A stretch of DNA of 64,000 bases from the NCBI GenBank assembly GCA_038501625.1, contig JAZAYU010000012.1, positions 1,426,001-1,490,000 on the forward strand, written 5' to 3'. Below, piece by piece: positions 1 to 14,565 of this stretch; within the stretch, counting starts at the first letter, position 1, and every line of letters starts with the position of its first letter. This DNA is from Corbicula japonica (taxonomy: Eukaryota > Mollusca > Bivalvia > Venerida > Cyrenidae). Under the pieces are notes generated by a model. The model saw nothing but the letters and a program-made list of their open reading frames with translations, searched no databases and was not told where the DNA came from. The translations under genes were made by a program, and so were the position numbers.

Positions 1-1489
1 ACATCTCTAGAAACCGTGCAAAATTCAAATATATCGGATTATTACAAAGACGCGTTCACTTTTTCTCGCACTTTACGCTATTTAATAATTATAGTGATTT
101 TTTTCCCCGTTTGGTACGTTGCCGACGGTCTAGAGCTCTGAACTTGCGGCCATAAGCTCACCTCAAATATCTCTAGAAACCGTGCAAATTTCAAAGCTAT
201 CGGATTATTACAAAGGCACGTTCACTTTTTCTCGCACTTTATACGCTATTAAAAAATTATAGTGTTTTTTGCCCCGTTTGGTACCTTGCCGACGGTCTAG
301 AGCTATGAAATTTCGGCCATAAGCTCACCTCAAATATCTCTAGAAACCGTGCAAATTTCAAAGATATCGGATTATTACAAAGACACGTTCACTTTTTCTC
401 GCACTTTACGCTATTTAATATAGTGTTTTTTCCCCCGTTTGGTACCTTGCCGACGGTCTAGAGCTATGAAATTTCGGCCATAAGCTCACCTCAAATATCT
501 CTAGAAACCGTGCAAATTTCAAAGATATCGGATTATTACAAAGACACGTTCACTTTTTCTCGCACTTTACGCTATTTAATAATGATAGTGTTTTTCCCCA
601 GTTTGGTACCCTGCCGACGGTCTAGAGGTCTGAAATTTCGGCCATAAGCTCACCTCAAATATCTCTAGAAACCGTGCAAATTTCAAAGATATCGGATTAT
701 TACAAAGACACGTTCACTTTTTCTCGCACTTTACGCTAGATAATGATTATAGTGTTTTTCCCCCGTTTGGTACCTTGACTACTGTCTAAAGATCTGAAAT
801 ATCGGCCATAAGCTCACCTCAAATATCTCTAGAATGCGTGCGAATTTCAGTTATCGGATTATTACAAAGACACGTTCACTTTTTCTCGACCTTTACGCTA
901 TTTAATAATGATAGTGTTTTTTCCCCCGTGTGGTACCTTGCCGAAGGTCTAGAGCTCTGAAATATCGGCCATAAGCTCACCTCAAATACCTCTAGAAACC
1001 GTGCAAATTTCAAAGATATCGGATTATTACAAAGACACGTTCACTTTTTCTCGCACATTACGCTCGTTAATGATTATAGTGTTTTTCCCCCGTTTGGTAC
1101 CTTGCCGACGGTCTAGAGCTCTGAAATGTCTGCCATAAGATCACCTCAAATATCTCTAGAAACCGTGCGAATTTCAAAGATATCGGATTATTACAAAGAC
1201 ACGTTCACTTTTTCTCGCACTTTACGCTATTTAATAGTTATATTGTTTTTCCCCCGTTTGGTACCTTGCCGACGGTCTAGAGGTCTGAAATTTCGGCCAT
1301 AAGCTCACCTCAAATATCTCTAGAAACCGTGCAAATGTAAAAGATATCGCATTCTTACAAAGACACGTTCACTTTTTCTCTTACTTTACAATATTTAATA
1401 ATTATAGTGTTTTCCCCAGTTTGGTACCTTGCCGACGGTCTAGAGCTCTGAAATTTCGGCCATAAGCTCACCTCAAATATCTCTAGAAA

Positions 1490-2913
1490 CCGTGCATATT
1501 TCAAAGATAACGGATTATTACAAAGACACGTTCACTTTTTCTCGCACTTTATACTATTTAATAATTATAGCGTTTTTTCCCCCGTTTGGTACCTTGCCGA
1601 CGGTCTAGAGCTCTGAAATTGCGGCCATAAGCTCACCTCAAATATCTGTAGAAACCGTGCAAATTTCAAAGATATCGGATAATTACAAAGACACGTTCAC
1701 TTTTTCTCGCACTTTACGGTATTAAAAAATTATAGTGTTTTTTCCCTCGTTTGGTACCTTGCCGACGGTCTAGATCTCTGAAATTTCGGCCATAAGCTCA
1801 CCTCAAATATCTCTAGAAACCGTGCAAATTTCAAAGATATCGGATTATTACAAAGACACGTTCACTTTTTCTCGCACTTTACGCTATTTAATAATGATAG
1901 TGTTTTTTTTATCCCAGTTTGGTACCTTGCCGAAGGTCTAGAGCTCTGAAATTTCTGCCATAAGCTCACCTCAAACATCTCTAGAAACCGTGCAAATTTC
2001 AAAGATATCGGATTATTACAAAGACGCGTTCACTTTTTCTCGCACTTTACGCTATTTAATAATTATAGTGATTTTTTCCCGTTTGGTACGTTGCCGACGG
2101 TCTAGAGCTCTGAAATTGCGGCCATAAGCTCACCTCAAATATCTCTAGAAACCGTGCAAATTTCAAAGCTATCGGATTATTACAAAGGCACGTTCACTTT
2201 TTCTCGCACTTTACTATATTTAATAATTATAGTGTTTTTCCCCCGTTTGGTACCTTGCCGACGGTCTAGAGCTCTGAAATTTCGGCCATAAGCTCACCTC
2301 AAATATCTCTAGAAACCGTGCAAATTTCAAAGATATCGGATTATTACAAAGACACGTTCACTTTTTCTCGCACTTTACGCTATTAAAAAATTATAGTGTT
2401 TTTTGCCCCGTTTGGTACCTTGCCGACGGTGTAGAGCTATGAAATTTCGGCCATAAGCTCACCTCAAATATCTGTAGAAACCGTGCAAATTTCAAAGATA
2501 TCGGATAATTACAAAGACACGTTCACTTTTTGTCGCACTTTACGCTATTAAAAAATTACAGTGTTTTTTCCCTCGTTTGGTACCTTGCCGACGGTCTAGA
2601 TCTCTGAAATTTCGGCCATAAGCTCACCTCAAATATCTCTAGAAACCGTGCAAATTTAAAAGATATCTCATTATTACAAAGACACGTTCACTTTTTCTCG
2701 CACTTTACGATATTTAATAATTATAGTGTTTTCCCCCGTTTGGAACCTTGCCGACGGTCTAGAGCTCTGAAATTTCGGCCATAAGCTCACCTCAAATATC
2801 TCTAGAAACCGTGCAAATTTCAAAGATATCGGATTATTACAAAGACACGTTCACTTTTTCTCGCGCTTTATACTATTTAATAATTATAGGGTTTTTTCTC
2901 CCGTTTGGTACCT
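1490..2913 (+). repeat. Higher-order block, source-like copy of 9018-10440
   Basis: This run of monomers shares a series of private variants with 9018-10440 at an offset of about 7,527 bp. Examples are the CATATTTCAAAGATAACGG start, the TATCCCAGTTTGG spacer, the CTTT/CTTC-ACTATATTT unit, and the GCGCTTTATAC unit with TTTTTTCTCCCG. The shared variant order shows block duplication and not independent drift. Limits are approximate because they were read by eye. Which copy is ancestral cannot be decided. Confidence 0.75.
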
Positions 2914-4719
2914 TGCCGACGGTCTAGATCTCTGAAATTTCGGCCATCAGCTCACCTCAAATATCTCTAGAAACCGTGCAAATTTCAAAGATATCGGATT
3001 ATTACAAAGACACGTTCACTTTTTCTCGCACTTTACGCTATTTAATAATGATAGTGTTTTTTCCCCAGTTTGTTACCTTGCCGAAGGTCTAGAGCTCTGA
3101 AATTTCTGCCATAAGCTCACCTCAAACATCTCTAGAAACCGTGCAAATTTCAAAGATATCGGATTATTACAAAGACGCGTTCACTTTTTCTCGCACTTTA
3201 CGCTATTTAATAATTTTAGTGATTTTTTTCCCGTTTGGTACGTTGCCGACGGTCTAGAGCTCTGAAATTGCGGCCATAAGCTAACCTCAAATATCTCTAG
3301 AAACCGTGCAAATTTCAAAGCTATCGGATTAATTCAAAGGCACGTTCACTTTTTCTCGCACTTTACGATATTTAATAATTATAGTGTTTTTCCCCCGTTT
3401 GGTACCTTGCCGACGGTCTAGAGCTCTGAAATTTCGGCCATTAGCTCACCTCAAATATCTCTAGAAACCGTGCAAATTTCAAAGATATCGGATTATTACA
3501 AAGACACGTTCACTTTTTCTCGCACTTTACGCTATTAAAAAATGATAGTGTTTTTTGCTCCGTTTGGTACCTTGCCGACGGTGTAGAGCTTTGAAATTTC
3601 GGCCATAAGCTCACCTCAAATATCTCTAGAAACCGTGCAAATTTCAAAGATATCGTATTATTACAAAGACACGTTCACTTTTTCTCGCACTTTACGCTAT
3701 TTAATATAGTGTTTTTTCCCCCGTTTGGTACCTTGCCGACGGTCTAGAGCTATGAGATTTCGGCCATAAGCTCACCTCAAATATCTCTAGAAACCGTGCA
3801 AATTTAAAAGATATGGCATTATTACATAGACACGTTCACTTTTTCTCGCACTTTACGATATTTAATAATTATAGTGTTTTCCCCCGTTTGGTACCTTGCC
3901 GACGGTCTAGAGCTCTGAAATTTCTGCCATAAGCTCACCTCAAATATCTCTAGAGACCGTGCAAATTTCAAAGATATCGGATTATTACAAAGACACGTTC
4001 ACTTTTTCTCGCACTTTATACTATTTAATAATTATAGTGTTTTTTCCCCCGTTTGGTACCTTGCCGACGGTCTAGAGCTCTGAAATTTCGGCCATAAGCT
4101 CACCTCAAATATCTCTAGAAACCGTGCAAATTTCAAAGATAACGGATTATTACAAAGACACGTTCACTTTTTCTCGCACTTTATACTATTTAATAATTAT
4201 AGTGTTTTTTCCCACGTTTGGTACCTTGCCGACGGTCTAGAGCTCTGAAATTTCGGCCATAAGCTCACCTCAAATATTTCTAGAAACCGTGCAAATTTCA
4301 AAGATATCGGATTATTACAAAGACACGTTCACTTTTTCTCGCACTTTACGCTATTTAATAATTATAGTGTTTTTCCCACGTTTGGTACCTTGCCGACGGT
4401 CTAGAGCTCTGAAATTTCGGCCATAAGCTCACCTCAAATATCTCTAGAAACCGTGCAAATTCCAAAGCTATCGGATTATTACAAAGGCACGTTCACTTTT
4501 TCTCGCACTTTACGATATTTAATAATTATAGTGTTTTTCCCACTTTTGGTACCTTGCCGACGGTGTAGAGCTCTGAAATTTCGGCCATAAGCTCACCTCA
4601 AATATCTCTAGAAGCCGTGCAAATTTCAAAGATATCGTATTATTACAAAGACACGTTTACATTTTCTCGCACTTTACGCTATTTAATAATTATAGTTTTT
4701 TCCCCCGTTTGGTACCTTG

Positions 4720-5265
4720 CCGACGGTCTAGAGCTCTGAAATTACGGCCAAAAGCTCACATCAAATATCTCTAGAAACCGTGCAAATTTCAAAGATACCG
4801 GATTATTACAAAGACACGTTCACTTTTTCTCGGACTTTACGATATTTAATAATTATAGTGATTTTTCCCCCGTTTGGTACCTTGCCGACGGTCTAGAGCT
4901 ATGAAATGTCGGCCATAAGATCAAAGGTATCGGATTATTACAAAGACACGTTCATTTTTCTCGCACTACACTATTTAATAATTATAGGGTTTTTTCCCCC
5001 TATTGGTACCTTGCCGACGGTCTAGAGCTCTGAAATTTCGGCCAGAAGCACACTTCAAGTATCTCTAGAAACCGTGCAAATTTCAAAGATATCGGATTAT
5101 TACAAAGACACGTTCACTTTTTGCCGAACTTTACGCTATTAAAAAATTATAATGTTTTTTCCCCCGTTTGGTACCTTGCCGACGGTCTAGAGCTCTGAAA
5201 TTTCGGCCATAAGCTCTCCTCAAATATCTAAAGAAACCGTGCAAATTTCAAAGATATCGTATTAT
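4720..5265 (+). repeat. Higher-order block shared with 10445-10985
   Basis: These monomers share private features with 10445-10985 at an offset of about 5,722 bp: GGCCAAAAGCTCACATC, a short monomer in which AAGATCAAA joins directly to GTATCGG, CCCCCTATTGG, GGCCAGAAGCACACTTCAAG and ATCTAAAGAAACC. The correspondence ends near 10985, where the second copy switches to a different template. Confidence 0.72.
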
Positions 5266-5799
5266 TACAAAGACGCGTTTACTTTTTCTCGCACTCTACG
5301 CTATTTAATAATTATAGTGTTTTTTCCCCCGAATTGTACCTTGCCGACGGTCTAGAGCTCTTAAATTGCGGCCATAAGCTCACATCAACTATCTCTAGAA
5401 ACCGTGCAAATTTCAAATATATCGGATTATTACAAAGACACGTTCACTTTTTCTCGCACTTTACGCTATTTAATAATGATATTGTTTTTTCCCCAGTTTG
5501 GTACCTTGCCGAAGGTCTAGAGCTCTGAAATTTCTGCCATAAGCTCACCTCAAACATCTCTAGAAACCGTGCAAATTTCAAAGATATCGGATTATTACAA
5601 AGACGCGTTCACTTTTTCTCGCACTTTACGCTATTTAATAATTATAGTGATTTTTTTCCCGTTTGGTACGTTGCCGGCGGTCTAGAGCTCTGAAATTTCA
5701 GCCATAAGCTCACCTCAAATATCTCTAGAAACCGTGCAAATTTCAAAGATATCGGATTATTACAAAGACACGTTCACTTTTTCTCGCACTTTACGCTAT

Positions 5800-8700
5800 T
5801 TAATAATGATAGTGTTCATTCCCCCGTTTGGTACCTTGCCGACGGTCTAGAGCTCTGAAATTTCGGCCATAAGCTCACCTCAAAAATCTCTAGAAACCGT
5901 GCATATTTCAAAGATATCGGATTATTACAAAGACACGTTCACTTTTCTCGCACTTTTCGCTAGTAAATAATTATAGTGTTTTTCCCCCGTTTGGTACCTT
6001 GCCGACTGTCTAGAGCTCTGAAATTTCGGCCATAAGCTCACCTCAAATATCTCTAGAAACCGTGCGAATTTCAAAGATATCGGATTATTACAAAGACACG
6101 TTCACTTTTTCTCGCACTTTACGCTCGTTAATGACTATAGTGTTTTTCCCCCGTTTGGTACCTTGCCGACGCCCTAGAGCTCTGAAATTTCTGCCATAAG
6201 CTCACCTCAAATATCTCTAGAAACCGTGCAAATTTCAAAGATATCGGATTATTACAAAGACGCGTTCACTTTTTCTCGCACTTTACGCTATTTAATAATT
6301 ATAGTGTTTTTTCCCCCGATTGGTACAATGCCGACGGTCTAGAGCTCTGAAATTGCGGCCATAAGCTCACCTCAAATATCTCTAGAAACCGTGCAAATTT
6401 CAAAGATATCGGATTATTACAAAGACACGTTCACATTTTCTACCACTTTACGCTATTAAAAAATCATAGTGTTTTTCCCCCGTTTGGTACCTTGCCGACG
6501 GTCTAGAGCTCTGAAATTTCTGCCATAAGCTCACCTCAAATATCTCTAGAGACCGTGCAAATTTCAAAGATACCGGATTATTACAACGACACGTTCACTT
6601 TTTCTCGCAATTTACACTATTTAATAATAATAGTGTTTTTTCCCCCGTTTGGTACCTTGCCGACGGTCTAGAGCTCTGAAATTTCTGCCATAAGCTCACC
6701 TCAAACATCTCTAGAAACCGTGCAAATTTAAAGATATCGCATTATTACAAAGACACGTTCACTTTTTCTCGCACTTTACGATATTTAATAATTATATTTT
6801 TTTCCCCCGTTTGGTACCTTGCCGACGGTCTAGAGCTCTGAAATTTCGGCCATATGCTCACCTCAAATATCTCTAGAAACCGTGCAAATTTCAAAGATAT
6901 CGGATTATTACAAAGACACGTTCACTTTTTCTCGCACTTTATACTTTTTAATAATTATAGGGTTTTTTCCCCCGTTTTGTACCTAGCCGACGGTCTAGAT
7001 CTCTGAAATTTCGGCCATAAGCTCACCTCAAATATCTCTAGAAACCGTTCAAATTTCAAAGATATCGGATTATTACAAAGACACGTTCACTTTTTCTCGC
7101 ACTTTACGCTTTTTAATAATGATAGTGTTTTTTCCCCAGTTTGGTACCTTGCCGAAGGTCTAGAGCTCTGAAATTTCTGCCATAAGCTCACCTCAAACAT
7201 CTCTAGAAACCGTGCAAATTTCAAAGATATCGGGTTATTACAAAGACGCGTTCACTTTTTCTCGCCCTTTATGCTATTTAATAATTATAGTGATTTTTTC
7301 CCCCGTTTGGTACGTTGCCGGCGGTCTAGAGCTCTGAAATTTCGGCCATAAGGTCACCTCAAATATCTCTAGAAACCGTGCAAATTTCAAAGCTATCAGA
7401 TTATTACAAGGGCACTTTCACTTTTTCCCGCACTTTACGATATTTAATAATTAAAGTGTTTTTTCCCCCGTTTGGTACCTTGCCGACGGTCTAGAGCTCT
7501 GAAATTTCGGCCATAAGCTCACCTCAAATATCTCTAGAAACCGTGCAAATTTCAAAGATATCGGATTATTACAACGACACGTTCACATTTTCTCGCACTT
7601 TACGCTAATTAATAATTATAGTGTTTTTTCCCCCGTTTGGTACCTTGCCGACGGTCTAGAGCTATGAAATTTCGGCCATAAGCTCACCTCAAATATCTCT
7701 AGAAACCGTGCAAATTTCAAAGATATCGGATTATTACAAAGACACGTTCACTTTTTCTCGCACTTTACGCTATTTAATATAGTGTTTTTTCCCCCGTTTG
7801 GTACCTTGCCGACGGTTTAGAGCTCTGAAATTTCGGCAATAAGCTCACCTCAAAAATCTCTAGAAGCCGTGCAAATTTAAAAGATATCGGATTATTACAA
7901 AGACACGTTCACTTTTTGTCGCACTTTACGCTAGTTAATGATTAAAGTGTTTTTCCCCCGTTTGGTACCTTGCCGACTGTCTAGAGTTCTGAAATTTCGG
8001 CCATAAGCTCACCTCAAATATCTTTAGAATGCGTGCAAATTTCAAAGATATCGGATTATTACAAGGACACGTTCACTTTTTCTCGACCTTTACGCTATTT
8101 AATAATGATAGTGTTTTTTCCCCCGTGTGGTACGTTGCCGACGGTCTAGAGCTCTGAAATTTCGGCCATAAGCTCACCTCAAATATCTCTAGAAACCGTG
8201 CAAATTTCAAAGAAATCGCATTATTACAAAGACACGTTCACTTTTTCTCGCACTTTACGATATTTAATAATTATAGTGTTTTCCCCCGTTTGGTACTTTG
8301 CCGACGGTCTAGAGCTCTGAAATTTCTGCCATAAGCTCACCTCAAATATCTCTAGAAACCGTGCAAATTTCAAAGATATCGGATTATTACAAAGACACGT
8401 TCACTTTTTCTCGCGCTTTATACTTTTTAATAATTATAGTGTTTTTTCCCCCGTTTGTTACCTAGCCGACGGTCTAGATCTCTGAAATATCGGCCATAAG
8501 CTCACCTCAAAAATCACTAGAAACCGTGCAAATTTCAAAGATATCGGATTATTACAAAGACACGTTCACTTTTTCTCGCACTTTACGCTATTTAATAATG
8601 ATAGTGTTTTTCCCCAGTTTGGTACCTCGCCGAAGGTCTAGTGCTCTGAAATTTCTGCCATAAGCTAACCTCAAACATCTCTAGAAACCGTGCAAATTTC

Positions 8701-9010
8701 AAAGATATCGGATTATTACAAAGACGCGTTCACTTTTTCTCGCACTTTACGCTATTTAATAATTATAGCGATTTTTTTCCCCGTTTGGTTCGTTGCCGAC
8801 GGTCTAGAGCTCTGAAATTGCGGCCATAGGCTCACGTCAAATATCTCTAGAAACCGTTCAAATTTCAAAGATATCGGATTATTACAAAGGCACGTTCACT
8901 TTTTCTCGCACTTTACGATATTTAATAATTAGAGTGTTTTTCCCCCGTTTGGTACCTTGCCGACGGTCTAGAGCTCTGAAATTTCGGCCATAAGCTCACC
9001 TCAAATATCT
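5800..9010 (+). repeat. Higher-order block shared with 11355-14565
   Basis: About 3.2 kb of consecutive monomers correspond to 11355-14565 at an offset of about 5,556 bp. Shared private variants include AGTGTTCATTCC, CGCTCGTTAATGACTATAG, GACGCCCTAG or GACGGCCTAG, CCCCGTTTTGTACCTAGCC, TTGCCGGCGGTC, and AATTAGAGTGTTTTT near the right end. Confidence 0.75.
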
Positions 9011-9017
9011 CTAGAAA

Positions 9018-12000
9018 CCGTGCATATTTCAAAGATAACGGATTATTACAAAGACACGTTCACTTTTTCTCACACTTTACCCCATTTAATAATTATAGTG
9101 TTTTTTTCCACCGATTGGTACCTTGCCGACGGTCTAGAGCTCACAGATTGCGGCCATAAGCTCACCTCAAATATCTGTAGAAACCGTGCAAATTTCAAAG
9201 ATATCGGATAATTACAAAGACACGTTCACTTTTTCTCGCAATTTACGGTATTAAAAAATTATAGTGTTTTTTCCCTCGTTTGGTACCTTGCCGACGGTCT
9301 AGATCTCTGAAATTTCGGCCATAAGCTCACCTCAAATATCTCTAGAAACCGTGCAAATTTCAAAGATATCGGATTATTACAAAGACACGTTCACTTTTTC
9401 TCGCACTTTACGCTATTTAATAATGATAGTGTTTTTTATCCCAGTTTGGTACCTTGCCGAAGGTCTAGAGCTCTGAAATTTCTGCCATAAGCTCACCTCA
9501 AACATCTCTAGAAACCGTGCAAATTTCAAAGATATCGGATTATTACAAAGACGCGTTCACTTTTTCTCGCACTTTACGCTATTTAATAATTATAGTGATT
9601 TTTTTCCCGTTTGGTACGTTGCCGACGGTCTAGAGCTCTGAAATTGCGGCCATAAGCTCACCTCAAATATCTCTAGAAACCGTGCAAATTTCAAAGCTAT
9701 CGGATTATTACAAAGGCACGTTCACTTTTTCTCGCACTTCACTATATTTAATAATTATAGTGTTTTTCCCCCGTTTGGTACCTTGCCGACGGTCTAGAGC
9801 TCTGAAATTTCGGCCATAAGCTTACCTCAAATATCTCTAGAAACCGTGCAAATTTCAAAGATATCGGATTATTACAAAGACACGTTCACTTTTTCTCGCA
9901 CTTTACGCTATTAAAAAATTATAGTGTTTTTTGCCCCGTTTGGTACCTTGCCGACGGTGTAGAGCTCTGAAATTTCGGCCATAAGCTCACCTCAAATATC
10001 TGTAGAAACCGTGCAAATTTCAAAGATATCGGATAATAACAAAGACACGTTCACTTTTTCTCGCACTTTACGCTATTAAAAAATTACAGTGTTTTTTCCC
10101 TCGTTTGGTACCTTGCCGACGGTCTAGATCTCTGAAATTTCGGCCATAAGCTCACCTCAAATATCTCTAGAAACCGTGCAAATTTAAAAGATATCGCATT
10201 ATTACAAAGACACGTTCACTTTTTCTCGCAGTTTACGATATTTAATAATTATAGTGTTTTCCCCCGTTTGGAACCTTGCCGACGGTCTAGAGCTCTGAAA
10301 TTTCGGCCATAAGCTCACCTCAAATATCTCTAGAAACCGTGCAAATTTCAAAGATATCGGATTATTACAAAGACACGTTCACTTTTCTCGCGCTTTATAC
10401 TATTTAATAATTATAGGGTTTTTTCTCCCGTTTGGTACCTTGCCGACGGTCTAGAGCTCTGAAATTTCGGCCAAAAGCTCACATCAAATATCTCTAGAAA
10501 CCGTGCAAATTTCAAAGATACCGGATTATTACAAAGACACGTTCACTTTTTCTCGGACTTTACGATATTTAATAATTATAGTGATTTTTCCCCCGTTTGG
10601 TACCTTGCCGACGGTCTAGAGCTATGAAATGTCGGCCATAAGATCAAAAGTATCGGATTATTACAAAGACACGTTCATTTTTCTCGCACTACACTATTTA
10701 ATAATTATAGGGTTTTTCCCCCTATTGGTACCTTGCCGACGGTCTAGAGCTCTGAAATTTCGGCCAGAAGCACACTTCAAGTATCTCTAGAAACCGTGCA
10801 AATTTCAAAGATATCGGATTATTACAAAGACACGTTCACTTTTTGTCGAACTTTACGCTATTAAAAAATTATAGTGTTTTTTCCCCCGTTTGGTACCTTG
10901 CCGACGGTCTAGAGCTCTGAAATATCGGCCATAAGCTCACCTCAAATATCTAAAGAAACCGTGCAAATTTCAAAGATATCGGATTATTACAAAGACACGT
11001 TCACTTTTTCTCGCACTTTTCGCTAGTTAATAATTATAGTGTTTTTCCCCTGTTTGGTACCTTGCCGACTGTCTAGAGCTCTTAAATGTCGGCCATAAGC
11101 TCACCTCAAATATCTCTAGAAACCGTGCGAATTTCAAAGATATCGGATAATTACAAAGACACGTTCACTTTTTCTCGCACTTTACGCTCGTTAATGACTA
11201 TAGTGTTTTTCCCCCGTTTGGTACCTTGCCGACGGCCTAGAGCTCCGAAATTTCTGCCATAAGCTCACCTCAAATATCTCTAGAAACCGTGCAAATTTCA
11301 AAGATATCGGATTATTACAAAGACGCGTTCACTTTTTCTCGCACTTTACGCTATTTAATAATGATAGTGTTCATTCCCCCGTTTGGTACCTTGCCGACGG
11401 TCTAGAGCTCTGAAATTTCGGCCATAAGCTCACCTCAAAAATCTCTAGAAACCGTGCATATTTCAAAGATATCGGATTATTACAAAGACACGTTCACTTT
11501 TTCTCGCACTTTTCGCTAGTTAATAATTATAGTGTTTTTCCCCTGTTTGGTACCTTGCCGACTGTCTAGAGCTCTTAAATGTCGGCCATAAGCTCACCTC
11601 AAATATCTCTAGAAACCGTGCGAATTTCAAAGATATCGGATAATTACAAAGACACGTTCACTTTTTCTCGCACTTTACGCTCGTTAATGACTATAGTGTT
11701 TTTCCCCCGTTTGGTACCTTGCCGACGGCCTAGAGCTCTGAAATTTCTGCCATAAGCTCACCTCAAATATCTCTAGAAACCGTGCAAATTTCAAAGATAT
11801 CGGATTATTACAAAGACGCGTTCACTTTTTCTCGCACTTTACGCTATTTAATAATTATAGTGTTTCTTTCCCCGATTGGTACATTGCCGACGGTCTAGAG
11901 CTCTGAAATTGCGGCCATAAGCTCACCTCAAATATCTCTAGAAACCGTGCAAATTTCAAAGATATCGGATTATTACAAAGACACGTTCACATTTTCTAGC

Positions 12001-14565
12001 ACTTTACGCTATTAAAAATCATTATGTTTTTCCCCCGTTTGGTACCTTGCCGACGGTCTAGATCTCTGAAATTTCGGCCATAAGTAAGCTCAACTCAAAT
12101 ATATCTAGAAACCGTGCAAATTTCAAAGATACCGGATTATTACAACGAGACGTTCACTTTTTCTCGCAATTTACACTATTTAATAATAATAGTGTTTTTT
12201 CCCCCGTTTGGTACCTTGCCGACGGTCTAGAGCTCTGAAATTTCTGCCATAAGCTCACCTCAAACATCTCTAGAAACCGTGCAAATTTAAAAGATATCGC
12301 ATTATTACAAAGACACGTTCAATTTTTCTCGCACTTTACGATATTTAATAATTATATTTTTCCCCCGTTTGGTACCTTGCCGACGGTCTAGAGCTCTGAA
12401 ATTTCGGCCATTTGCTCACCTCAAATATCTCTAGAAACCGTGCAAATTTCAAAGATATCGGATTATTACAAAGACACGTTCACTTTTTCTCGCACTTTAT
12501 ACTTTTTAATAATTATAGGGTTTTTTCCCCCGTTTTGTACCTAGCCGACGGTCTAGATCTCTGAAATTTCGGCCATAAGCTCACCTCAAATATCTGTAGA
12601 AACCGTTCAAATTTCAAAGATATCGGATTATTACAAAGACACGTTCACTTTTTCTCGCACTTTACGCTTTTTAATAATGATAGTGTTTTTTCCCCAGTTT
12701 GGTACCTTGCCGAAGGTCTAGAGCTCTGAAATTTCTGCCATAAGCTCACCTCAAACATCTCTAGAAACCGTGCAAATTTCAAAGATATCGGGTTATTACA
12801 AAGACGCGTTCACTTTTTCTCGCACTTTATGCTATTTAATAATTATAGTGATTTTTTCCCCCGTTTGGTACGTTGCCGGCGGTCTAGAGCTCTGAAATTT
12901 CGGCCATAAGCTCACCTCAAATATCTCTAGAAACCGTGCAAATTTCAAAGCTATCAGATTATTACAAGGGCACGTTCACTTTTTCTCGCACTTTACGATA
13001 TTTAATAATTAAAGTGTTTTTTCCCCCGTTTGGTACCTTGCCGACGGTCTAGAGCTCTGAAATTTCGGCCATAAGCTCACCTGAAATATCTCTAGAAGCC
13101 GTGCAAATTTCAAAGATATCGGATTATTACAAGGACACGTTCACATTTTCTCGCACTTTACGCTAATTAATAATTATAGTGTTTTTTCCCCCGTTTGGTA
13201 CCTTGCCGACGGTCTAGAGCTATGAAATTTCGGCCATAAGCTCACCTCAAATATCTCTAGAAACCGTGCAAATTTCAAAGATATCGGATTATTACAAAGA
13301 CACGTTCACTTTTTCTCGCACTTTACGCTATTTAATATAGTGTTTTTTCCCCCGTTTGGTACCTTGCCGACGGTTTAGAGCTCTGAAATTTCGGCCATAA
13401 GCTCACCTCAAATATCTCTAGAAGCCGTGCAAATTTAAAAGATATCGGATTATTACAAAGACACGTTCACTTTTTGTCGCACTTTACGCTAGTTAATGAT
13501 TAAAGTGTTTTTCCCCCGTTTGGTACCTTGCCGACTGTCTAGAGCTCTGAAATTTCGGCCATAAGCTCACCTCAAATATCTTTAGAATGCGTGCGAATTT
13601 CAAAGATATCGGATTATTACAAAGACACGTTCACTTTTTCTCGACCTTTACGCTATTTAATAATGATAGTGTTTTTTCCCCCGTGTGGTACCTTGCCGAC
13701 GGTCTAGAGCTCTGAAATTTCGGCCATAAGCTCACCTCAAATATCTCTAGAAACCGTGCAAATTTAAAAGATATCGCATTATTACAAAGACACGTTCACT
13801 TTTTCTCGCACTTTACGATATTTAATAATTATAGTGTTTTCCCCGGTTTGGTACTTTGCCGACGGTCTAGAGCTCTGAAATTTCGGCCATAAGCTCACCT
13901 CAAATATCTCTAGAAACCGTGCAAATTTCAAAGATATCGGATTATTACAAAGACACGTTCACTTTTTCTCGCGCTTTATACTTTTTAATAACTATAGGGT
14001 TTTTTCCCCCGTTTGGTACCTAGCCGACGGTCTAGATCTCTGATATATCAGCCATAAGCTCACCTCAAAAATCACTAGAAACCGTGCAAATTTCAAAGAT
14101 ATCGGATTATTACAAAGACACGTTCACTTTTCCTCGCACTTTACGCTATTTAATAATGATAGTGTTTTTCCCCAGTTTGGTACCTCGCCGAAGGTCTAGA
14201 GCTCTGAAATTTCTGCCATAAGCTAACCTCAAACATCTCTAGAAACCGTGCAAATTTCAAAGATATCGGATTATTACAAAGACGCGTTCACTTTTTCTCG
14301 CACTTTACGCTATTTAATAATTATAATGATTTTTTTCCCCGTTTGGTTCGTTGCCGACGGTCTAGAGCTCTGAAATTGCGGCCATATGCTCACCTCAAAT
14401 ATCTCTAGAAACCGTGCAAATTTCAAAGCTATCGGATTATTACAAAGGCACGTTCACTTTTTCTCGCACTTTACGATATTTAATAATTAGAGTGTTTTTC
14501 CCCCGTTTGGTACCTTGCCGACGGTCTAGAGCTCTGAAATTTCGGCCATAAGCTCACCTCAAATA
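9018..14565 (+). repeat. Mosaic recopy of the 1.5-9.0 kb part of the array
   Basis: Four consecutive pieces each match a different upstream stretch: 9018-10440 matches 1490-2913, 10445-10985 matches 4720-5265, 10985-11350 matches about 5925-6290, and 11355-14565 matches 5800-9010. The third piece then reappears inside the fourth, because the template steps back near 11355. This is what repeated unequal crossover or gene conversion between registers of one array would leave. An assembly artefact in a repeat is the alternative. Confidence 0.68.

Noticed and set aside
5334..5528. Short open frames within the satellite (also 9020-9211, 16643-17169, 33837-35068, 45403-45873, 51192-51380, 62874-63062)
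   Set aside because: They are translations of the monomer itself, on either strand. A 165-bp unit is 55 codons and stays in frame across units; 164-bp units break it. No codon bias, domain or start context supports coding.
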